Translations under genes and position numbers: made by a program
Assembly (NCBI GenBank): GCA_013398295.1
Contig: VZSF01008968.1
Coordinates: 868,001 to 932,000, forward strand
Origin: Chionis minor
Taxonomy: Eukaryota > Chordata > Aves > Charadriiformes > Chionididae
Direction of reading: 5' to 3'
DNA length: 64,000 nucleotides
Shown: piece after piece, positions 1-14,320 of the stretch
Numbering within the stretch: position 1 is the first letter of the stretch
How the letters are laid out: each line of letters begins with the position of its first letter
The notes under the pieces: model-generated
Told to the model about the DNA's origin: nothing
What the model saw: the letters and a program-made list of their open reading frames with translations, nothing else
Databases searched by the model: none

Positions 1-624
1 CTGAGCATTTAGAAATAGTCTTTGATACTATGTGTATGAAAAAAGGAATCAGCATGAGGCATTGTCCATAATTTAAGAGTATGTTTATTTAATCCACTAC
101 TCTTTCTAGAATAGGCATTTATCATTTTTCTTGCTCTTACTAGTGAATAGATATATACCTATTTTCCCTTTGTTGAAGAAGCCTGGTATGCTGAATAGTT
201 CAGTGCGATGATGGCACTCCATGAACAGATGACCTGAGATTCTTTCCAGTTTTTAGTTCATAAAGCCTCCAAACTAGTGCCTATAATCGTAACTGTGTTT
301 GCCTGAGACATTTATGCCACAATCTTCACAGTCCTTGAACATCTTCCAAGTCCAAAGATTGTCTTTGCACAGAAGTTTTTACAGTTGCACAGATACTAGC
401 TTTCTGTTTATAGACTGAGAAAGTGACTGGATCAATACAGAATTTCTTGCACCAAGTTCAAATTTATATATGCATAATTATTATCATCTCTGTGGTCAGG
501 TTCTTGAACTGCCTGGATCTTCTGTGAAGACCTTCAGAGGTCATCCATGTGGTGCTTTCAGGAATGACATGAAAATCAAGAAAGATTCTTTACATCTTTG
601 AATTTATGCAAGAAAAGCCATAAT

Positions 625-625
625 N
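625..625. other. single ambiguous base (N)
   Basis: One N in otherwise continuous sequence. I saw no repetition of the flanking bases, so this looks like an uncalled base or a minimal gap rather than a duplicated join. Confidence 0.95.
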
Positions 626-3613
626 AAGAGGCTGAAGGGGTTTTTGAGTATTTCTTGGTGAGAGGTTCTTTGTCTGTCAACTGGCTTTGTTAGTGAACGA
701 CAGCCATTGCTGGAATATGTGATAGTGAAGAGACTAATTTTTTCTCATTTTGTCAGATGACAAACCACAAAGAATACATGAGGTCTTAACTGCAACATTT
801 CAGAGAAAATCTTGTGTGCTTTACTAAACTACATGTGTACTGTAGTATATTTAGAGTTTTCAGAACCTCGTCTTTAAAACTTGTCAAGCAGTATGCATGT
901 TCAACATATCAGAGTAGTATCTGTATCTGATTACTCTCTATTTATTGTACATGATCGAGTGAGAAACCTAAATCACATATATGGCTGTGGAAGGGAAATA
1001 CAGATGAAATACAATGACAGCCAATGGAGGTTTATGTTTAAATTCCAGAGAATATTCTTAGAAATCTTACAGTGATATTCATTATCCCTCAACAGTTTAC
1101 AGTATTGAGAAAAGAAGAATGCATGAATATGCTATGGAAAATAGCATTTTGAAAATCATATATTGTCATATTTAAAATATACAATGAAGAATCATTATTT
1201 AACAGAATTTACAGATTTTCTTTTCATTGAGTGTTACCCAACACATTATCCAGAATAGCAGTTTAAATGCAAGCTGAACAAAATCTTTCCACTACAGTAA
1301 TTTAGAGCTAGAACATTGTTCAGCAAACTTGAAAAAAACCAAATGCACAGCTTGTTATCTCTCGCCATAAACATATAAATATACTTGTAGCACAGCTGAA
1401 TAAAGTGAACAGAAGTTTTTGGTTCAATCACAGTTGATTTTTCCATGCTTCCTACTTTGATCTTAAACTTTTCTTAAAATAAGGGGGGGAATTATTATCT
1501 GTGTACTGCAGTAAGTTCTATTTGTGGAAAAATTTGCCAGTCATCTATGAAACCATTCTCTGATGATGCACTAGACAGTTTTCTTAGAGGTAAATTTTCC
1601 ATTTGTGTTTTGTTATTTGGTTTCTTGTGTCTTATCAGCTACCAAGCTACCAGAATCCTTTCTTTTTTGTATTACACTTCAAAATTTTCAATGTCTTACA
1701 GAAAGTCAGAAACCCTCAAAGCTGAGAGGTTCTTTGATACTTACAATAAGCAATGCTAAAATGAAGTCCTTTTGATACACTGATAGAAATTCTTTTCCCT
1801 TGTTGATAATGAAAAATGAGAGTCTATTAACACTGATTATTTCCATGATGCCACTTCATTACTTTTCTTGGATAATCAAATCAAAATTCATCATATAAAT
1901 TGACTATTCTTTTTCATGTGGCAATGATCCATTTTTCTTTCTAATTACTGTCTTAATTTTCTCCAAGCTGTGCACAAAACTATTTAAAAATCCTTTACCC
2001 CCCTTTCTAATAAAAATTCTTGGAATAGAAAAATTATCTCATGAAGAGAAGATTTGTATGCAGCTTTGGTACCGAAACTATCTCATTTAAGATGATCAGG
2101 AATTTTATCAGGTCCTAACAGGTGGAAAATAATCTATAAACATTTTATTACCACTCAAAAGTAAATGACATCCTAAATCAAGACAAAATAAGTGGTTTTA
2201 AAATAAATGATTAATAGCTGAATAATTAGAAAATTCATATTTCATGAGACTCAAGTGACAATCCAAAAAAGCAGGTATGAATATTTCTTTTATACAACAT
2301 GGTGATTTCCATTCCCTTTATAACCAATTGACACAAAGGAAAACCTGTTAATAGTTAAGGAAAAACACTACATTAAAGAAAACACAAGAGCTCTGCTTGC
2401 TTTAGAAATTTAAGTTCTCTTATTAGAATCTAAATTCCTGATTCTTCACGGGGAAAGGCATCTACTCCATGCGGTGATTCACTTAAATTGTTTGTTAAAT
2501 TAAAAAGAAAAAAAAAATTAAAAAAACACCTTTTTGAGGATGAACCCCTTTCCATTTGCTGAACAATGCCGATAGCTAGACTACTATTACATTCTTAACC
2601 TAAGTGCTAAAACATTCTTCTATTTCTATCTCTCACCAGATTGTGTTTCATTATAACTTCTGGAGTTGTGCCTGAGCGACCCTCACAGCCTGCTTTTATC
2701 CTGGCAGCCTAGTAGCTGACTTCTGTAGTGATGGATATTGTCTAAACAGAAAGACTGGAGACAGCATTCAAAGAGGCGTTCCTGTCAAAATCAGTGAAAA
2801 GAAAGTCTCTGCCCTCTTCATGAGTTCACTCGTTTTTCTGTGTAAGGCTAATTTTGTACTCTCCAAGTTCTCTCGATTTTTAAGCTCCCCTGTGAATATT
2901 TAGAAAGCTGGGAGAGGATTCAAAAATTGTTTTCTTATGGAGCAACAATGTAAATACACTGTACCTTGGTGATTTTTAAAAGAAGGCAATTGGCAGGACA
3001 TGGTGGGCAGTGATGGCCATCATGTCATTCTTTGGTGTGAAAACCCATTACGCCCCACATGGCTTCTCTCTGTATGGTGTCTGCAACTCCAGTTGCATTT
3101 GAGAACAGCAAAGTGCAACACTAATTTGACAGCTTTGGAGCATCACCATTTTTCCAGTTTAATTTTCTTGATGGGAAGTTCTTTCCTAACTGTGTTCTGG
3201 GATGGAGTCAATTCTTCTCAAATAATCCTCTTAGAGGGCAGTTAAACGCAATATTCTTACGTGCAAGGGCAGAAAATTAGAATTAATCAAATAATGGATA
3301 ATTTCTTTGTGTATTTACATTCAGACACACATACATGTTTCCATGTGTAACTGCATGTTTTTTTTTTCTTTTCTAAGCATTTGTGGTTATTAATGTCTTA
3401 AATTTTAACAACAGCTCTGCCAATGTGTCAGTCCATACAGCAACTGTTGTATTTTGCAACAAACAGCACATAGGAAAATAAAAACCAACAGTTAGAGGCA
3501 ATTCAAATGAATATGGTGTCCACAGGGGAAAGAGCAATTTAAACCAATTTTAGTTAGCAGGAAAAGAATTAGTATTAAGAAAGATAAAAAATCAAAGTAA
3601 TGGGTGGGAGGAT

Positions 3614-3614
3614 N
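3614..3614. other. single ambiguous base (N)
   Basis: One N between GTGGGAGGAT and TTTACGAAAA. No flanking duplication is apparent. Confidence 0.95.
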
Positions 3615-4569
3615 TTTACGAAAAGTTGCAGTTGCTGTGAATAAAGGGGAAGAGCGTGTCAGGCAAAAATTACAGAGAGATGACAAAGCAGAAGTTTCTG
3701 ATCCTCAGAATGGCTACCAATGAGTAGAGTTACCTAACTAAATGTCAGTTCTGCATCCTTTCTTATTTTACCTTTATTTCTCATGTATAAGTCCCTTTAA
3801 AAAAAATCCTTTACTGATGTGAAAAATAGTTGGAGAGAGGTTTTTGTTTGTTTTTACTAAAGCAACGAAAAAAATACAAAGTGAAATTGTACTGCTACAG
3901 GGATTTTATATTAGATGGTCTTTGTTTTGTTTGTATAGTACAGCACAGCCTCTTAGATCTAAATAAAAATAATAAAAGCATGTATTATATCATCTATTTG
4001 TTGCAGGATTGAATGACTGGCAATCCATATGTAAATTGCTTTGTTTCTACTGATCAAAAGTGCCTAAGCAACAATAAAAATAATACACTGTTACAACTTA
4101 TGTTCTAGATTGCAGACACAGCACTGCCACAGAACAGCTCAGGGCTTTTAGGAAGAAGAATGATGGCTTTTAACTTTGTTAGCCAGTTATTAAACTTTTG
4201 CACATTTAGAAATCTCACTTCTTTCCTTTAAAATTGCCAGTCTTTCCTAAGGAAATGTGAGTAAGTGCCTCACGAGTCTTCAATAGTGAGCAGAGGATTT
4301 TTGGCAATAAAGCATGTTTGAGGTAATTAAATGATTTCTCATTTGTTCTGCAAAGGAGAAGAATAAACTGAATCCTCAAGGCAAGATTGAGTAGGTCTTC
4401 ATAATGCCTTTAAATGGCTTTAGTTGGTAGTACTGAGGAGTCATTTAATAATAGCAAAAAATAGAGACCATTTTTCGTGTTTATGTAATTCACAGAGCAG
4501 TATCATGTAGCTCATTGAGATATGGAAGAAGGCATCTCTTGTGTCTATTGCAGGAGAAGAAATTTGCTA

Positions 4570-4604
4570 TTTTTTTTCTTTTCTTTTTTTTTCCTTCTCT
4601 TTTT
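4570..4604 (+). repeat. pyrimidine-rich tract
   Basis: An almost uninterrupted run of T with scattered C, about 35 bases. It resembles a polypyrimidine tract, but no AG acceptor followed by an open exon lies close downstream. Probably low-complexity sequence. Confidence 0.7.
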
Positions 4605-7080
4605 ACTGTACCAGAAAGCACCAGCACAAAAGTCAAATTGAAATAACCAGGAACTCAAGATTTTAGCTTTGAAGGAACGAGTGTCTTTTCTAAACAAACT
4701 TACTGTATAATGTTACACACTGAAGCTTGGAAGCTAGCTAGAAGTGAAAGTACTTTCTGACTACAAGGCAAACTTAAAGAAAGTGCTTTCAATGTGTGGG
4801 AGTAAACTGGTCACCAAGAAAATGCTTCATTATTTATGGTGTGTGAAAATCTGGGCTATGAACAGCGTACCTACAAAGAACAGCTATTGCTTTGTGTTCC
4901 TCAGAATGGAAACGATTTGTCAGGTCATTATTCTGAATGTGAATAAAAACCCTACAAATATGCTGAAGCACAGCTGGACACAGTGGAAATTGTCACAATT
5001 CTTTAAGCTGTCTTACCCTTCAGATAATGGGTTGTAGCCTTGTGTATATTTGCAAAACCAACAGTAAAAGAAGAAGAAAAATTTTATGTGCTACAATCTC
5101 TGAGTTTTCAAAACTGGTTTCTGCAAAGTTAGTTAGTAAACATAGTTTTTTCTTATACCATGTTGAAAAAATTCCATGTTTATGCATTCTTAAACATGTT
5201 TTACCTGTGAATTGGACATGTTAATCTTGACTGAGATTTTATCTCATCCAAAACCTGTCAATTATGGTATTGGCATACCATTTTCCTTGTAAGCTGACTG
5301 AAGCTACCGGAAATTTCTGTTAACATTAACACGCAAGATTAGGTGGTATAAAACTTTGTTAGAACTTGTTGAGGATATTATGGAGGAGGAAGATCTAGCT
5401 GTTGACTTTCCAGTAAACATGGAGAACCAGCACAAGCAGTAAATATGAAGTATCAATGCAAGAGAAGAGGCAAGGAAAGATTTATGCTATAGATTCTGTG
5501 TGCAACACTATTTGCATACTCCAAAAATGAGAAAAACTTGAAACAAATATATAGAAATGATGTTAGGCCACTTAAGAAAATAGAAAAGATTTTAAAAGAA
5601 AACTTGAAAATGTATCAGGTTTGTTCATCATGAGGTCAAGCTAGCAAATCAGAAGCCTAGAGGCAATATCATTTCTGCCTGTAAACACATGGACATAAAT
5701 GCTGAAATGTGGAAATTTCAGCTAGAAAAAGAATTTGACATGCAGGAAGGATACAAAGTGTAATAAATAAAAGTTAATAATGGTAATTAAACATTTCTGT
5801 AATCACTAGACCCATCATATTCTCGAACAACCATCATATACAAAAATCAGAGGCAAAACGCCGTTCCACTTTCCTGTCAGCTTTTTTTCACTTTATGAAA
5901 AAGAACATGTAATGTTCATTAGAGAGGTTTAACTTGGTGTTCTGGGAAGTTACTTTAGTCCTATGTCTGTTCCTACTTAGCAGTAGCAATGTGCTGTTTC
6001 ACAATGTGCTGATAGCATTGGTTCAAAATAGTGACCTTGACACTAATCACTTTTTGATTTGGAATCATTTAGAATTGGAGTGAGATCTGATTTTGATTAT
6101 ATCAGTAGTGACAATCCCCCTGATATTGTCAAAGCAAGACTGATAAAAAAGATTAATCCAAAATTAGGTTATAGTGACAATACCACTGGCACAAAAAAAC
6201 CCACAATGTCATGCTGATTTGCCACTATCATCTTGATCACCTTTCACACAGGCCACTATTTTAACACTTGTGGAAAAGAGAACAGCCCATCTGAAGACAG
6301 AGATGAGAAAAGTGTTTGCAATAAATATAGCTGCATCTACATTTTAAATTATTAATATAAAAAGCCACAGAAGTAAAAAATTAAAAATCAATTAATTATA
6401 AGAGATGAGTATGTTGAGAGAAAATGGGTTAAAACACCTTAAAAGCTAAGGGCTGCATGCAAGTGTTTGCCCTGTTCTCAAGGGAGAGGAAGCTTTTCAG
6501 CTTGTCACATAGTATTATCTCTTGTAATATTGAGCACCTAAAAACATCCTCGGGCAAATACATGGACAGACACTATAGTTTGTTATAAGTTTCTCAGGAA
6601 AAGGGTTAAATAAATAAGAAAATCAGCACAAACCTATAAAACCACCAGCTTCTGTTGTTCCCCTTCCTTCCTCAATCAAATGAGCAGTATGTATCTAAAA
6701 TAATCAATAATTCAAGTAAGTCTGAGCATAATTTCATCAAAGTGGGATTTTGTGTGCATACTTCTTATCTGGGGCATCTAACTAACGAATCAAAGCCAAA
6801 GCATAAATAACTAGCCCCACCACTTCAGACAATGCCTTGAGGAAAACACTGTTTCTGGCTGAAATTTTCAGGGGAGCTTTTTCAAGGCTGACAAATCTGA
6901 AGTCCTCCATTGTAAGACAGATATCTAGTTCACAGAAAACATTCAGTAAAGATCTGTTAAGCACTATCTGCAACACTAGTATCAAGGTTGTGCAGATGTT
7001 TCAAGAACACACCTCTCCTCTCATGGCTGTCTCTTTACATAAAGCTGTAACTGGAGTAAGGCAGCATACTCTTTCTGTGG

Positions 7081-7114
7081 AAAAGGCATTAAATGCCTTT
7101 TTTTTTTTTTTTTT
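7081..7114. repeat. 10-bp palindrome fused to T17 run
   Basis: AAAAGGCATT at 7081-7090 and its reverse complement AATGCCTTTT at 7092-7101 are separated by one base. The right arm runs into a T17 tract (7098-7114). The arms are perfect. The tract can fold as a short hairpin; no function can be assigned. Confidence 0.8.
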
Positions 7115-8755
7115 CCAGCAGAAAAGCATTTCCAGAGCTTTTGTCTCCTTGACATGTTTATTGACTTTTAGAAAGCAACTTGCATGTATAGACCTAGACA
7201 GGACATGTATGAAAATCAAGTAAAAGCTGCACAACTGTTAATGATGGAAACAAATATAAACAGATGTGCAGAAGATCATGTGCAGACAGCATGCACTTTG
7301 GGGAGAGGCTTTGTTATTACTGACAGGGCTACAATATGCTCAGAAAAAAACTGCATTATATTCTAGGAAAACTATATATTAGGCTTATATATGCCAACCC
7401 ATGTCTTATGTTTGCATGAATACATCCTATCATGTACTTCCTTATTTGTTTGTTACTGTTATTTGATAAGAAAATCACAAACACTCTAGCTTGAATGAAT
7501 TTGTGAGATGTATGCAGATTGCCTCCATTACTTGCGTCCCGTTGCATTGGGGACTAATTTACAACTGTTCTAACTACATTTCACAATTAATTAATGACAC
7601 TGCAGAGGCAAGTTTGTATAGAAAAGGTAGCTTTCAGTAGAAAATAATTTCAATGTGCTTTTTAATATTCTGTGTTTGAAGGCCTGGTGATTAGCTGAAA
7701 ACCTTCAGTACTATTAAACAGACTCTTGGGATGGAGTACCTTTTCTAATAAGACACTTGTATTTGTAAAGTGAGGAGCTCTATTGGGGGTAATTTAGATT
7801 ACAGAATGCTTTAGATTATAACATGATAATTTCTAATTAGGTATACCTTGAAAAGCAGCAGAAGTTTTTGAGTTACTGAATGTTTAAGTAGCCACCTGCT
7901 ATTTAAAATATGTCTTTTTAAAAGACTAAGAAAAAAAACAGGTTATGTATTGTGTAAATTCTGGACAAATATGGGGGTACATTTTGGTTACCTCATGCAA
8001 ATAGTTCCATGACTATCAGGAACTTTGTTTCAGCACACCAAAACATTCCCCCATTCCCCCTACCACTGGATCTGGCAAATAGGGGACAGATAAAAGACTG
8101 CCTAGCAGGCAAGGGGATCAAAATACCAATCAGAACACATATGAAATTCCAATAGAAAGTGCTGTAGTGCAGGGGATGTATTTTTCCCTTTCTGTGCACA
8201 AGGAGAGGAGGAGAAGCAGGTATTATACGTGCCAGCTCCTCAACTGGTGCAAATCAACCTAGCTAAGCTGGTGTTCTTGGAGCCACACAAGTTTACGTCA
8301 GCCGTAGGGCTCTTCTAACATACACATATGAAATATACAGACTTGTTTCGCAGGTTTGCTTCTTTTCTGGTTTTACATGTAAATTTACCTTCTTGCTATG
8401 CTTCCTGGTCAAGTTTTTCCACCAGGCAATTCTTTCTTTGTGGGTTTTGTTGCTGTCTAAACAACATTAGCTGAACTTTTCAACATATTCAAAATACGAA
8501 AAAATAAAAAAAATAAAAAAAAACCCTGTAAACATTGACACAAGCCATGTAGTTCTTAAATGGGATTTCCAAGAGAATTAAGTGGCTTTGGACTGTAAAT
8601 GCCCCAAACTTGCCTTAGTATCAGTTGCTTTTGGAAATCTTACTCTTACATCAAAAACCATAAATAAGTAGGTGAATGAAGTGGGTTATAAAATTGTGCA
8701 AAACGTCAGTGTATGGTTACCATGTGCATGAAAGTTCCACAGGCTTGCTTTCCCT

Positions 8756-9198
8756 CCAGAGAAGGGCAATGAAGCTGGTAAGGGGTCTAGAGAACGTCTT
8801 ATGAGGAGCGGCTCAGAGAGTTGTGATTGTTTAGCATGGAGAAGAGAAGGTTGAGGGGAGACCTTATCACTCTCTACAACTACCTGAAAGGAGGTTATAG
8901 CGAGGTGGGGGTCAATCTCTTCTCCCAAGTAACAGGCAACAGGACAAGAGGAAATGGCCTCAAGTTGTGCTGGGGAGGTTTAGGTTGCATATTAGGAAAA
9001 ACTTGTTTACAGAAAGGGTTATCAAGCATTGGAACAGGCTGCCCAGGGAGGGGGTGGAATCACCATCCCTGGAGGGATTTAAAAGAGGGGTAGACATGGT
9101 GCTCAGGGACATGGTTTAGGGGTGGTTTTGGCATAGGTTTATGGTTGGACTTGATGATCTTGAAGGTCTTTTCCAACCCAAGTGATTCTATGATTCTA
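8756..9198 (+). mobile_element. CR1 LINE, 5'-truncated 3' end
   Basis: A 3'-terminal CR1 fragment. It starts in the C-terminal part of ORF2 (CCAGAGAAGGGCAATGAAGC) and runs through familiar CR1 blocks such as CTCTACAACTACCTGAAAGG, GGCTGCCCAGGGAGGGGGTG and GGTTGGACTTGATGATCTTG. It ends in the 8-bp tail ATTCTATGATTCTA. About 443 bp is a typical length for a truncated avian CR1 produced by incomplete target-primed reverse transcription. It is one of the better preserved copies in the window. Its reading frame is broken and it cannot be mobile. The exact subfamily was not determined. Confidence 0.93.
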
Positions 9199-9821
9199 GT
9201 GTATGAACTGTACGCATGGAAAGCCCAGAGTCTGCCCTGCCCAGGAGTCTTCTGCAAGGTGTCATGTCAGGAGGCTGCAGCTGCTTGTTCAAGCAGCAGT
9301 TGTTACACAGATGCACATCCCGGATTTGGATACCTTTAGGAATGGTTATGGCAAATTCTGGGCTGTTCACTGATTTTATGAGAACTCACTCCCAGCTCTA
9401 AGGGAAACAAAGCATTATTCTGTTTGTGAGCTGTGCACCACAACACAGATTTCCAGGTAATCCTGGCTCTGGGTTTCCCTGCTGGTGTGGAGCAGCCAGC
9501 CCTCTGTGCTCTATGACAAGCATCAAGGAGGAATAGCTAGCCCTCTTTTTTTCTGACTTGAAAACTAAGACCAAAGGCAAAAAGTGAATTGTTGTAAGGA
9601 CAAGTTTGGCTAAAATAAGAAAATCACCAGTGCTATTTCTCCCAGAGTTAATTTTTCTACTGAAATCCTCTGTGCACGTTTGAGAAGACTATCATGAGAA
9701 GTATGGAGAACACAGGGTCTAGGTAAGAGCAAACCAGTGATGACTGAATATCAATGGGTATCTTCTGTAATCTCCAGGAACAAACAAAAAATCTGAAATA
9801 AGTGGCTAAAGGCAAGCCAGG

Positions 9822-9859
9822 AAGGAATGTGAACATTAGCAAGGAATGTGAACATTAAA
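9822..9859. repeat. 19-bp tandem duplication
   Basis: AAGGAATGTGAACATTA occurs at 9822-9838 and again at 9841-9857 with a 19-bp period. The 17-bp core is identical in both copies. It looks like a replication-slippage duplication and lies within no recognised element. Confidence 0.9.
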
Positions 9860-12800
9860 AGGACACAGGTGTAGTTTAAATATTGAGTAGACAGAGTAAG
9901 ATCAAGCACATGCTGAATAATAATGTGGATGAGAGAAGAAGCGGAGTAATCACAGGTAAAATGGCTGCAAGGAAGACCTAAATGAAAGACGGAATAAGAA
10001 AAGAAGCTTTTCAAAAAGGTAGGACTTGCTAACTATTATCATAGACATACCTACAAGAAGAGCCTGTGGAATCCTATGGAATATACGGTACCAGGCAGGA
10101 ATTGCTATAAAACTTCTGGTAATCTTTAAAACCGACAGGAACATTTGAACTGTGATGGCATTTCCAGGGTGAAAACATGCCACATTTTCCCAGTAGGAAC
10201 TGTGGAAACTAGAATCCAAGAATAAAGTTGTAGAAAGTTTTGTATGTTTTTGAATTTTAAGAAATTTTTTCTTGCTGTCATCTTGTTCAAAACTCTTGGT
10301 GTGTTTGGCATTCTGGAAATAACAGATGAGCTCTCCTATACCTGATTTAACACTGTATGAAATCCTACTGACAGTAACAAAGTCTGTCCCATGCAACTCT
10401 GTACTGATCTCCCATAAGACTTTAAAATTCCAGGGCTTACCTTGGGCTAGAAAACAAATCTAGCAATGGTTATTGCTATGATGCCAATGAGTCAGGTCAA
10501 TAGCTAGGATTGAGCCAAATCCTGGCTTACGTTGTTTTCCCCTTGTCTTGCAAGTCCCTGCCAATATGACTTTCATAACCCTGTTGAAAATCAGATCCAC
10601 TAGCAGGGAGCTTAGCAGTTGTTTGATATTGGAGCTGTGACAGTCTGGCCATGGTTTGCTACACCTACTCTAGGGGAGAAAAAAAAGAAGCCCATGCACC
10701 TGGATTTGTATCATCAAAGAAGAAGCATTACACCAAGTGTAAGTTCATGAGAATCAGAGATGTTTTTTGTTGGTTGAACATTAGAGTGACATTGTCTGAG
10801 CATAAAGTGCAAGGAGAAGAAAGGACATTCAGCACATTTAAATAACTATTACACAGAAATAGACATCAGAAAGAAAGTAGCAACTTCAACATGCCTTTTA
10901 CTTCATTTTATTATAGTTTTAATTACAGAGGAAAACTACAGCTGAACAGATCTGGTACAGCTGTCCAGAAGATCCATTAAGAAAACAATCCTGCTGTGAT
11001 AGAGCATAGTTTTGAGAGAGAACAATCCTAATTGACCAATTTGTTTTATAGAAAAGTAAAATCATGTTAGAAAGTGGGACCTTCCTTTGCATAGAGCTTG
11101 ACCTATGGTTTTTGTAAGCTTTCCTAATTTTTTTTCTTCTGGCTGCATCCCAGGAACCACTGTTTCTTATAAGCTGCCTGCGGTGTTCTCTTTTGTGTCT
11201 GTGAAATACTGCAGAAAGCCAAGTGTCAGTACTTTGAGGACAATGGAAGAAATGGGGACTGATATGGGATCACTGAAAGACAAAAATATTGAATGTATGA
11301 CAACGTGCAAAGGAACTAACAACAGAGGTACAAACAAGTGATTGAAAATCAAAATAAAGGAACACACTTTGAAGTTGCAAGAAGGACTTTAGTGGCTGTA
11401 GTGAAAATTCAGGAAAATAATTTCTCATTTATATTACAGAGCAGTGGGTGTACAAAAACTGTCTTTGGAAAAGTAGTGTATAAAGTGTTCCTTTTTTAAA
11501 AAAACCTTTTTATCTTTCTATGATGAAAAGGAAAAATAAACACACTACCCAGAGAAAGAGAGTTGATGAAGAAAAAATTTAAATGGGAGAAAATACTACA
11601 AGAATTTCTGACCTGTCTCACCCATTCATTACTGATTAACAAACCAGTAAAAGTATTTCCTCGTATTTTCACTTGAAAGCAGATATTGTGCTAACTGGAC
11701 AAAAAAAAAGAGAAGATTAAAGGAACAAACATTATAGTGCAAGATGGTAAAAATATAATTAAGTCAAGTTAGGAACATAGTTTTCGTCCTGGTTCTTGTG
11801 TTTTAACATACTCCCATAGAAAAGTGGGAAGTCAAAGCCAGGCTTGGTCTTGCAAAGCTTGTTGCTTTTCCTTCACTAAGTGAGTTGCACTTCTGATGAA
11901 GAGTGAATTCAGTAACTCATATTCTTTGTGTCTTAGTTGAAATGTTGGTAACTTAGAACTTCTTTGCCTTCAGTGCATTTGAGTATGACATATATCTAGG
12001 CTAAATGCAGCACTGGTATGAAGAGATCTTCTGCAATCAAAATCATCTAGACTGCCAGAAGGACTGAGATGCAGGATGAGCTGAGTTTGTATTAATATGG
12101 CTACTTTGATCTTTTTATTTTAATTTTTGTTATTAAAATGTATGAGAAATAACTTTTGCATATACATATTAATTTATGTGTTTAATATTAACTTTGAAAT
12201 GGGATTATTTGCTGGTAGTAGGGAAATTCTGTAGATAATACGGAACAGAACAAACTGCCAGTGAAAGAAGTGTGGCAAATTAATTATGAGATTCAAGGAC
12301 AGTATAACATCGTATTATTATTATCATCATCAGTAAATCCATAATAAAACCATAGCTTCTACAAAAGTTTCTTAGACATAGAACAGAAGTGGATGTAAAA
12401 GACTAAAAAACTTTTAAGAATAGACTTCAATTGCTACCTTTTTTCTATATAGATTGCTTGTGTTTCAAATAATAGTTTCTACTGCAGGTATTCTGTCAAC
12501 TTTATTAAGCATTCCCTTAAATACAAATCTTATAGTGGATTGTATTAGTTCTCTTTAACAGGAAGCCAAATGTTAAACGATGTACTAACACTTTTAAAAA
12601 GACGATGTTAAGAATGCTTTTTCTCCTATACATGTACAGGTATTTTATCCTCTTCTTTATGTAAAGGCTTTTGAAGAACCTGAGTGGCAAAGATCAACTT
12701 ATCTTCTCAGAGATGGAAAAAAAACCAGACGGTGTTTTCTGGATTCTGTCCCAATGCCAAAGATTACAGTTATGCGAAAGCACCTGAGTCAGAAACAAAA

Positions 12801-14277
12801 TGCATAGTTGGAGTAAACACAATTAACTCTCCATTGCTACAGAGAACTCTGTTGCTGCTCCATCTTCTCTTCCATTCTCTGTGGTTACTGGGGCAAGAAT
12901 TTGGTTCTCTACTCTTTTCCCAATGGTTACAGCTGTTTAAGCACTCTGAGTTTATGTAGCTGTGGCCTGTCTTCACACACGACTTTGCAAAGAACTGTAG
13001 AAGCTGCTCCTGTAGGCAGTAGATTTTGAAACTGGAAGAAGAAAATTTCTTTTCTTAGACTTTATGTCCTAGACTTGAAGGAAAATGCATTGCCAAAAGC
13101 ATGATTGGAAAGCAGAAACAAGGAAACGTGGAAAGTGGAGTAACCAGCCAAAAGAAGAAACATCAAAAATACTAAGAAGCGTGGGGAAGACCTTAGTCTT
13201 ATCAAGTAAAAAAGAAGAAAATTGCTTAGGTGGCAAAAACTTTGGTCAAATTAATGAAGGATATATATGAAAGACTCAGTAAACACTGAGGTTTGTGGTC
13301 TAAAAACTAAAGGCAGTGTACAAGACTACTGTACAATCACAGCAAGAACAGCATCTCCTGTATAGTTTTAAGTTCATCAGAAGCTGAGATCCCCTGTTGT
13401 TTTGTGCAGGAACAATATCAGTGGTCAGCTCTGGTCTGACCAGTTTCGTGAGAAAAGTATTTTTCAGCTGGATCTACCTGCTTGATTTTGAATTTGAGAA
13501 AAAAGCAGTGCTCATCACTATACTTTGAAAGATTACTGCTCCCCGAGTTAGTAAGAAAGAGGAGAATTATGGGAGTAGATGGTCTACTGGTAGCATTGGC
13601 ACCCAAAGAGAAGTACAGTTTTACTGGCAGGTTTGGAATGATAGTTAACTAGTCAAGGACAGTTGTTCTTAATTGGTAAAAAATATTGATTTTATATACC
13701 ATTAAATATATCAAGCATTTCTCTCTTTTTAAAACAGAAATCGAAAATGCTGTTTCCTGAGCCTGCTAAAGGAATGCATTTGACATTTTTAAAAAGAGGC
13801 TGTAGCAGAAAAAAATCAATGTTTCCACAGCCTGACTGGACAGATGGGTGTGACTGCAGTGCCAATTTATATTCAAATGAAAGAATGCTGTTAGCCAATG
13901 TTTACTTAACTCGTTATCTAAGCCACCCTCATCCAAATGAAACTGCACGTTATATAAAATACCATACCTGAGACGATCATTTTCACTTTGTTAGCTATGT
14001 TCATGTTTATTACATGTAATTTAAGGAACAACAACAAAAAAAAAAAGGCAACAGAGCTTATAACAGCATATCAACACTAAATGAAGTCTGGCACAATGCA
14101 GGAAACCTCATTGTGTTATTGAGAGTTACGAGGCCTCCGGTGTCAGCTGGATGTCCAGAGTCCTCAAAAGAGAACCTGTGTTCTGTGGTTTGGGCTTTTT
14201 TTTTTTTAAAACAGTCTTGATTTCTAGAACATGCTGTCGTTTTAGCTATGAGAATACATTTTATAATTGAACAACTA

Positions 14278-14320
14278 AAGGTTAGGTTAAAGTTAAAAGT
14301 TAAAGTGTTAAGTTAAAATT
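14278..14320 (+). repeat. imperfect GTTAAA repeat
   Basis: A short run of GTTAAA-like units (GTTAGGTTAAAGTTAAAAGT, then further copies), about five units with variable spacing. A small degenerate microsatellite. Confidence 0.75.

Larger units (their letters stand above)
1..8755. other. AT-rich unique DNA, no gene seen
   Basis: No recognisable gene, RNA or transposon is visible in this stretch. Open frames reach at most 128 codons (plus strand, about 6837-7223), and that one owes part of its length to a T17 run read as phenylalanine. No frame shows a domain signature or convincing splice-site framing. It holds two single unknown bases, a pyrimidine tract and a small palindrome, listed separately. 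Likely intergenic or intronic. Confidence 0.6.

Noticed and set aside
6837..7223. Plus-strand open frame of 128 codons
   Set aside because: Part of its length comes from a T17 run read as polyphenylalanine, and the opposite strand is open as polylysine. Not protein-like.
8827..9093. Open frame of 88 codons in the CR1 at 8756
   Set aside because: It is part of the CR1 3' region, in a broken frame, and not a host gene.
9950..10396. Minus-strand open frame of 148 codons, the longest outside repeats
   Set aside because: No recognisable domain, no promoter or splice context, a second overlapping frame open on the same strand, and composition as expected from AT-rich DNA. About this length is expected by chance in 64 kb.
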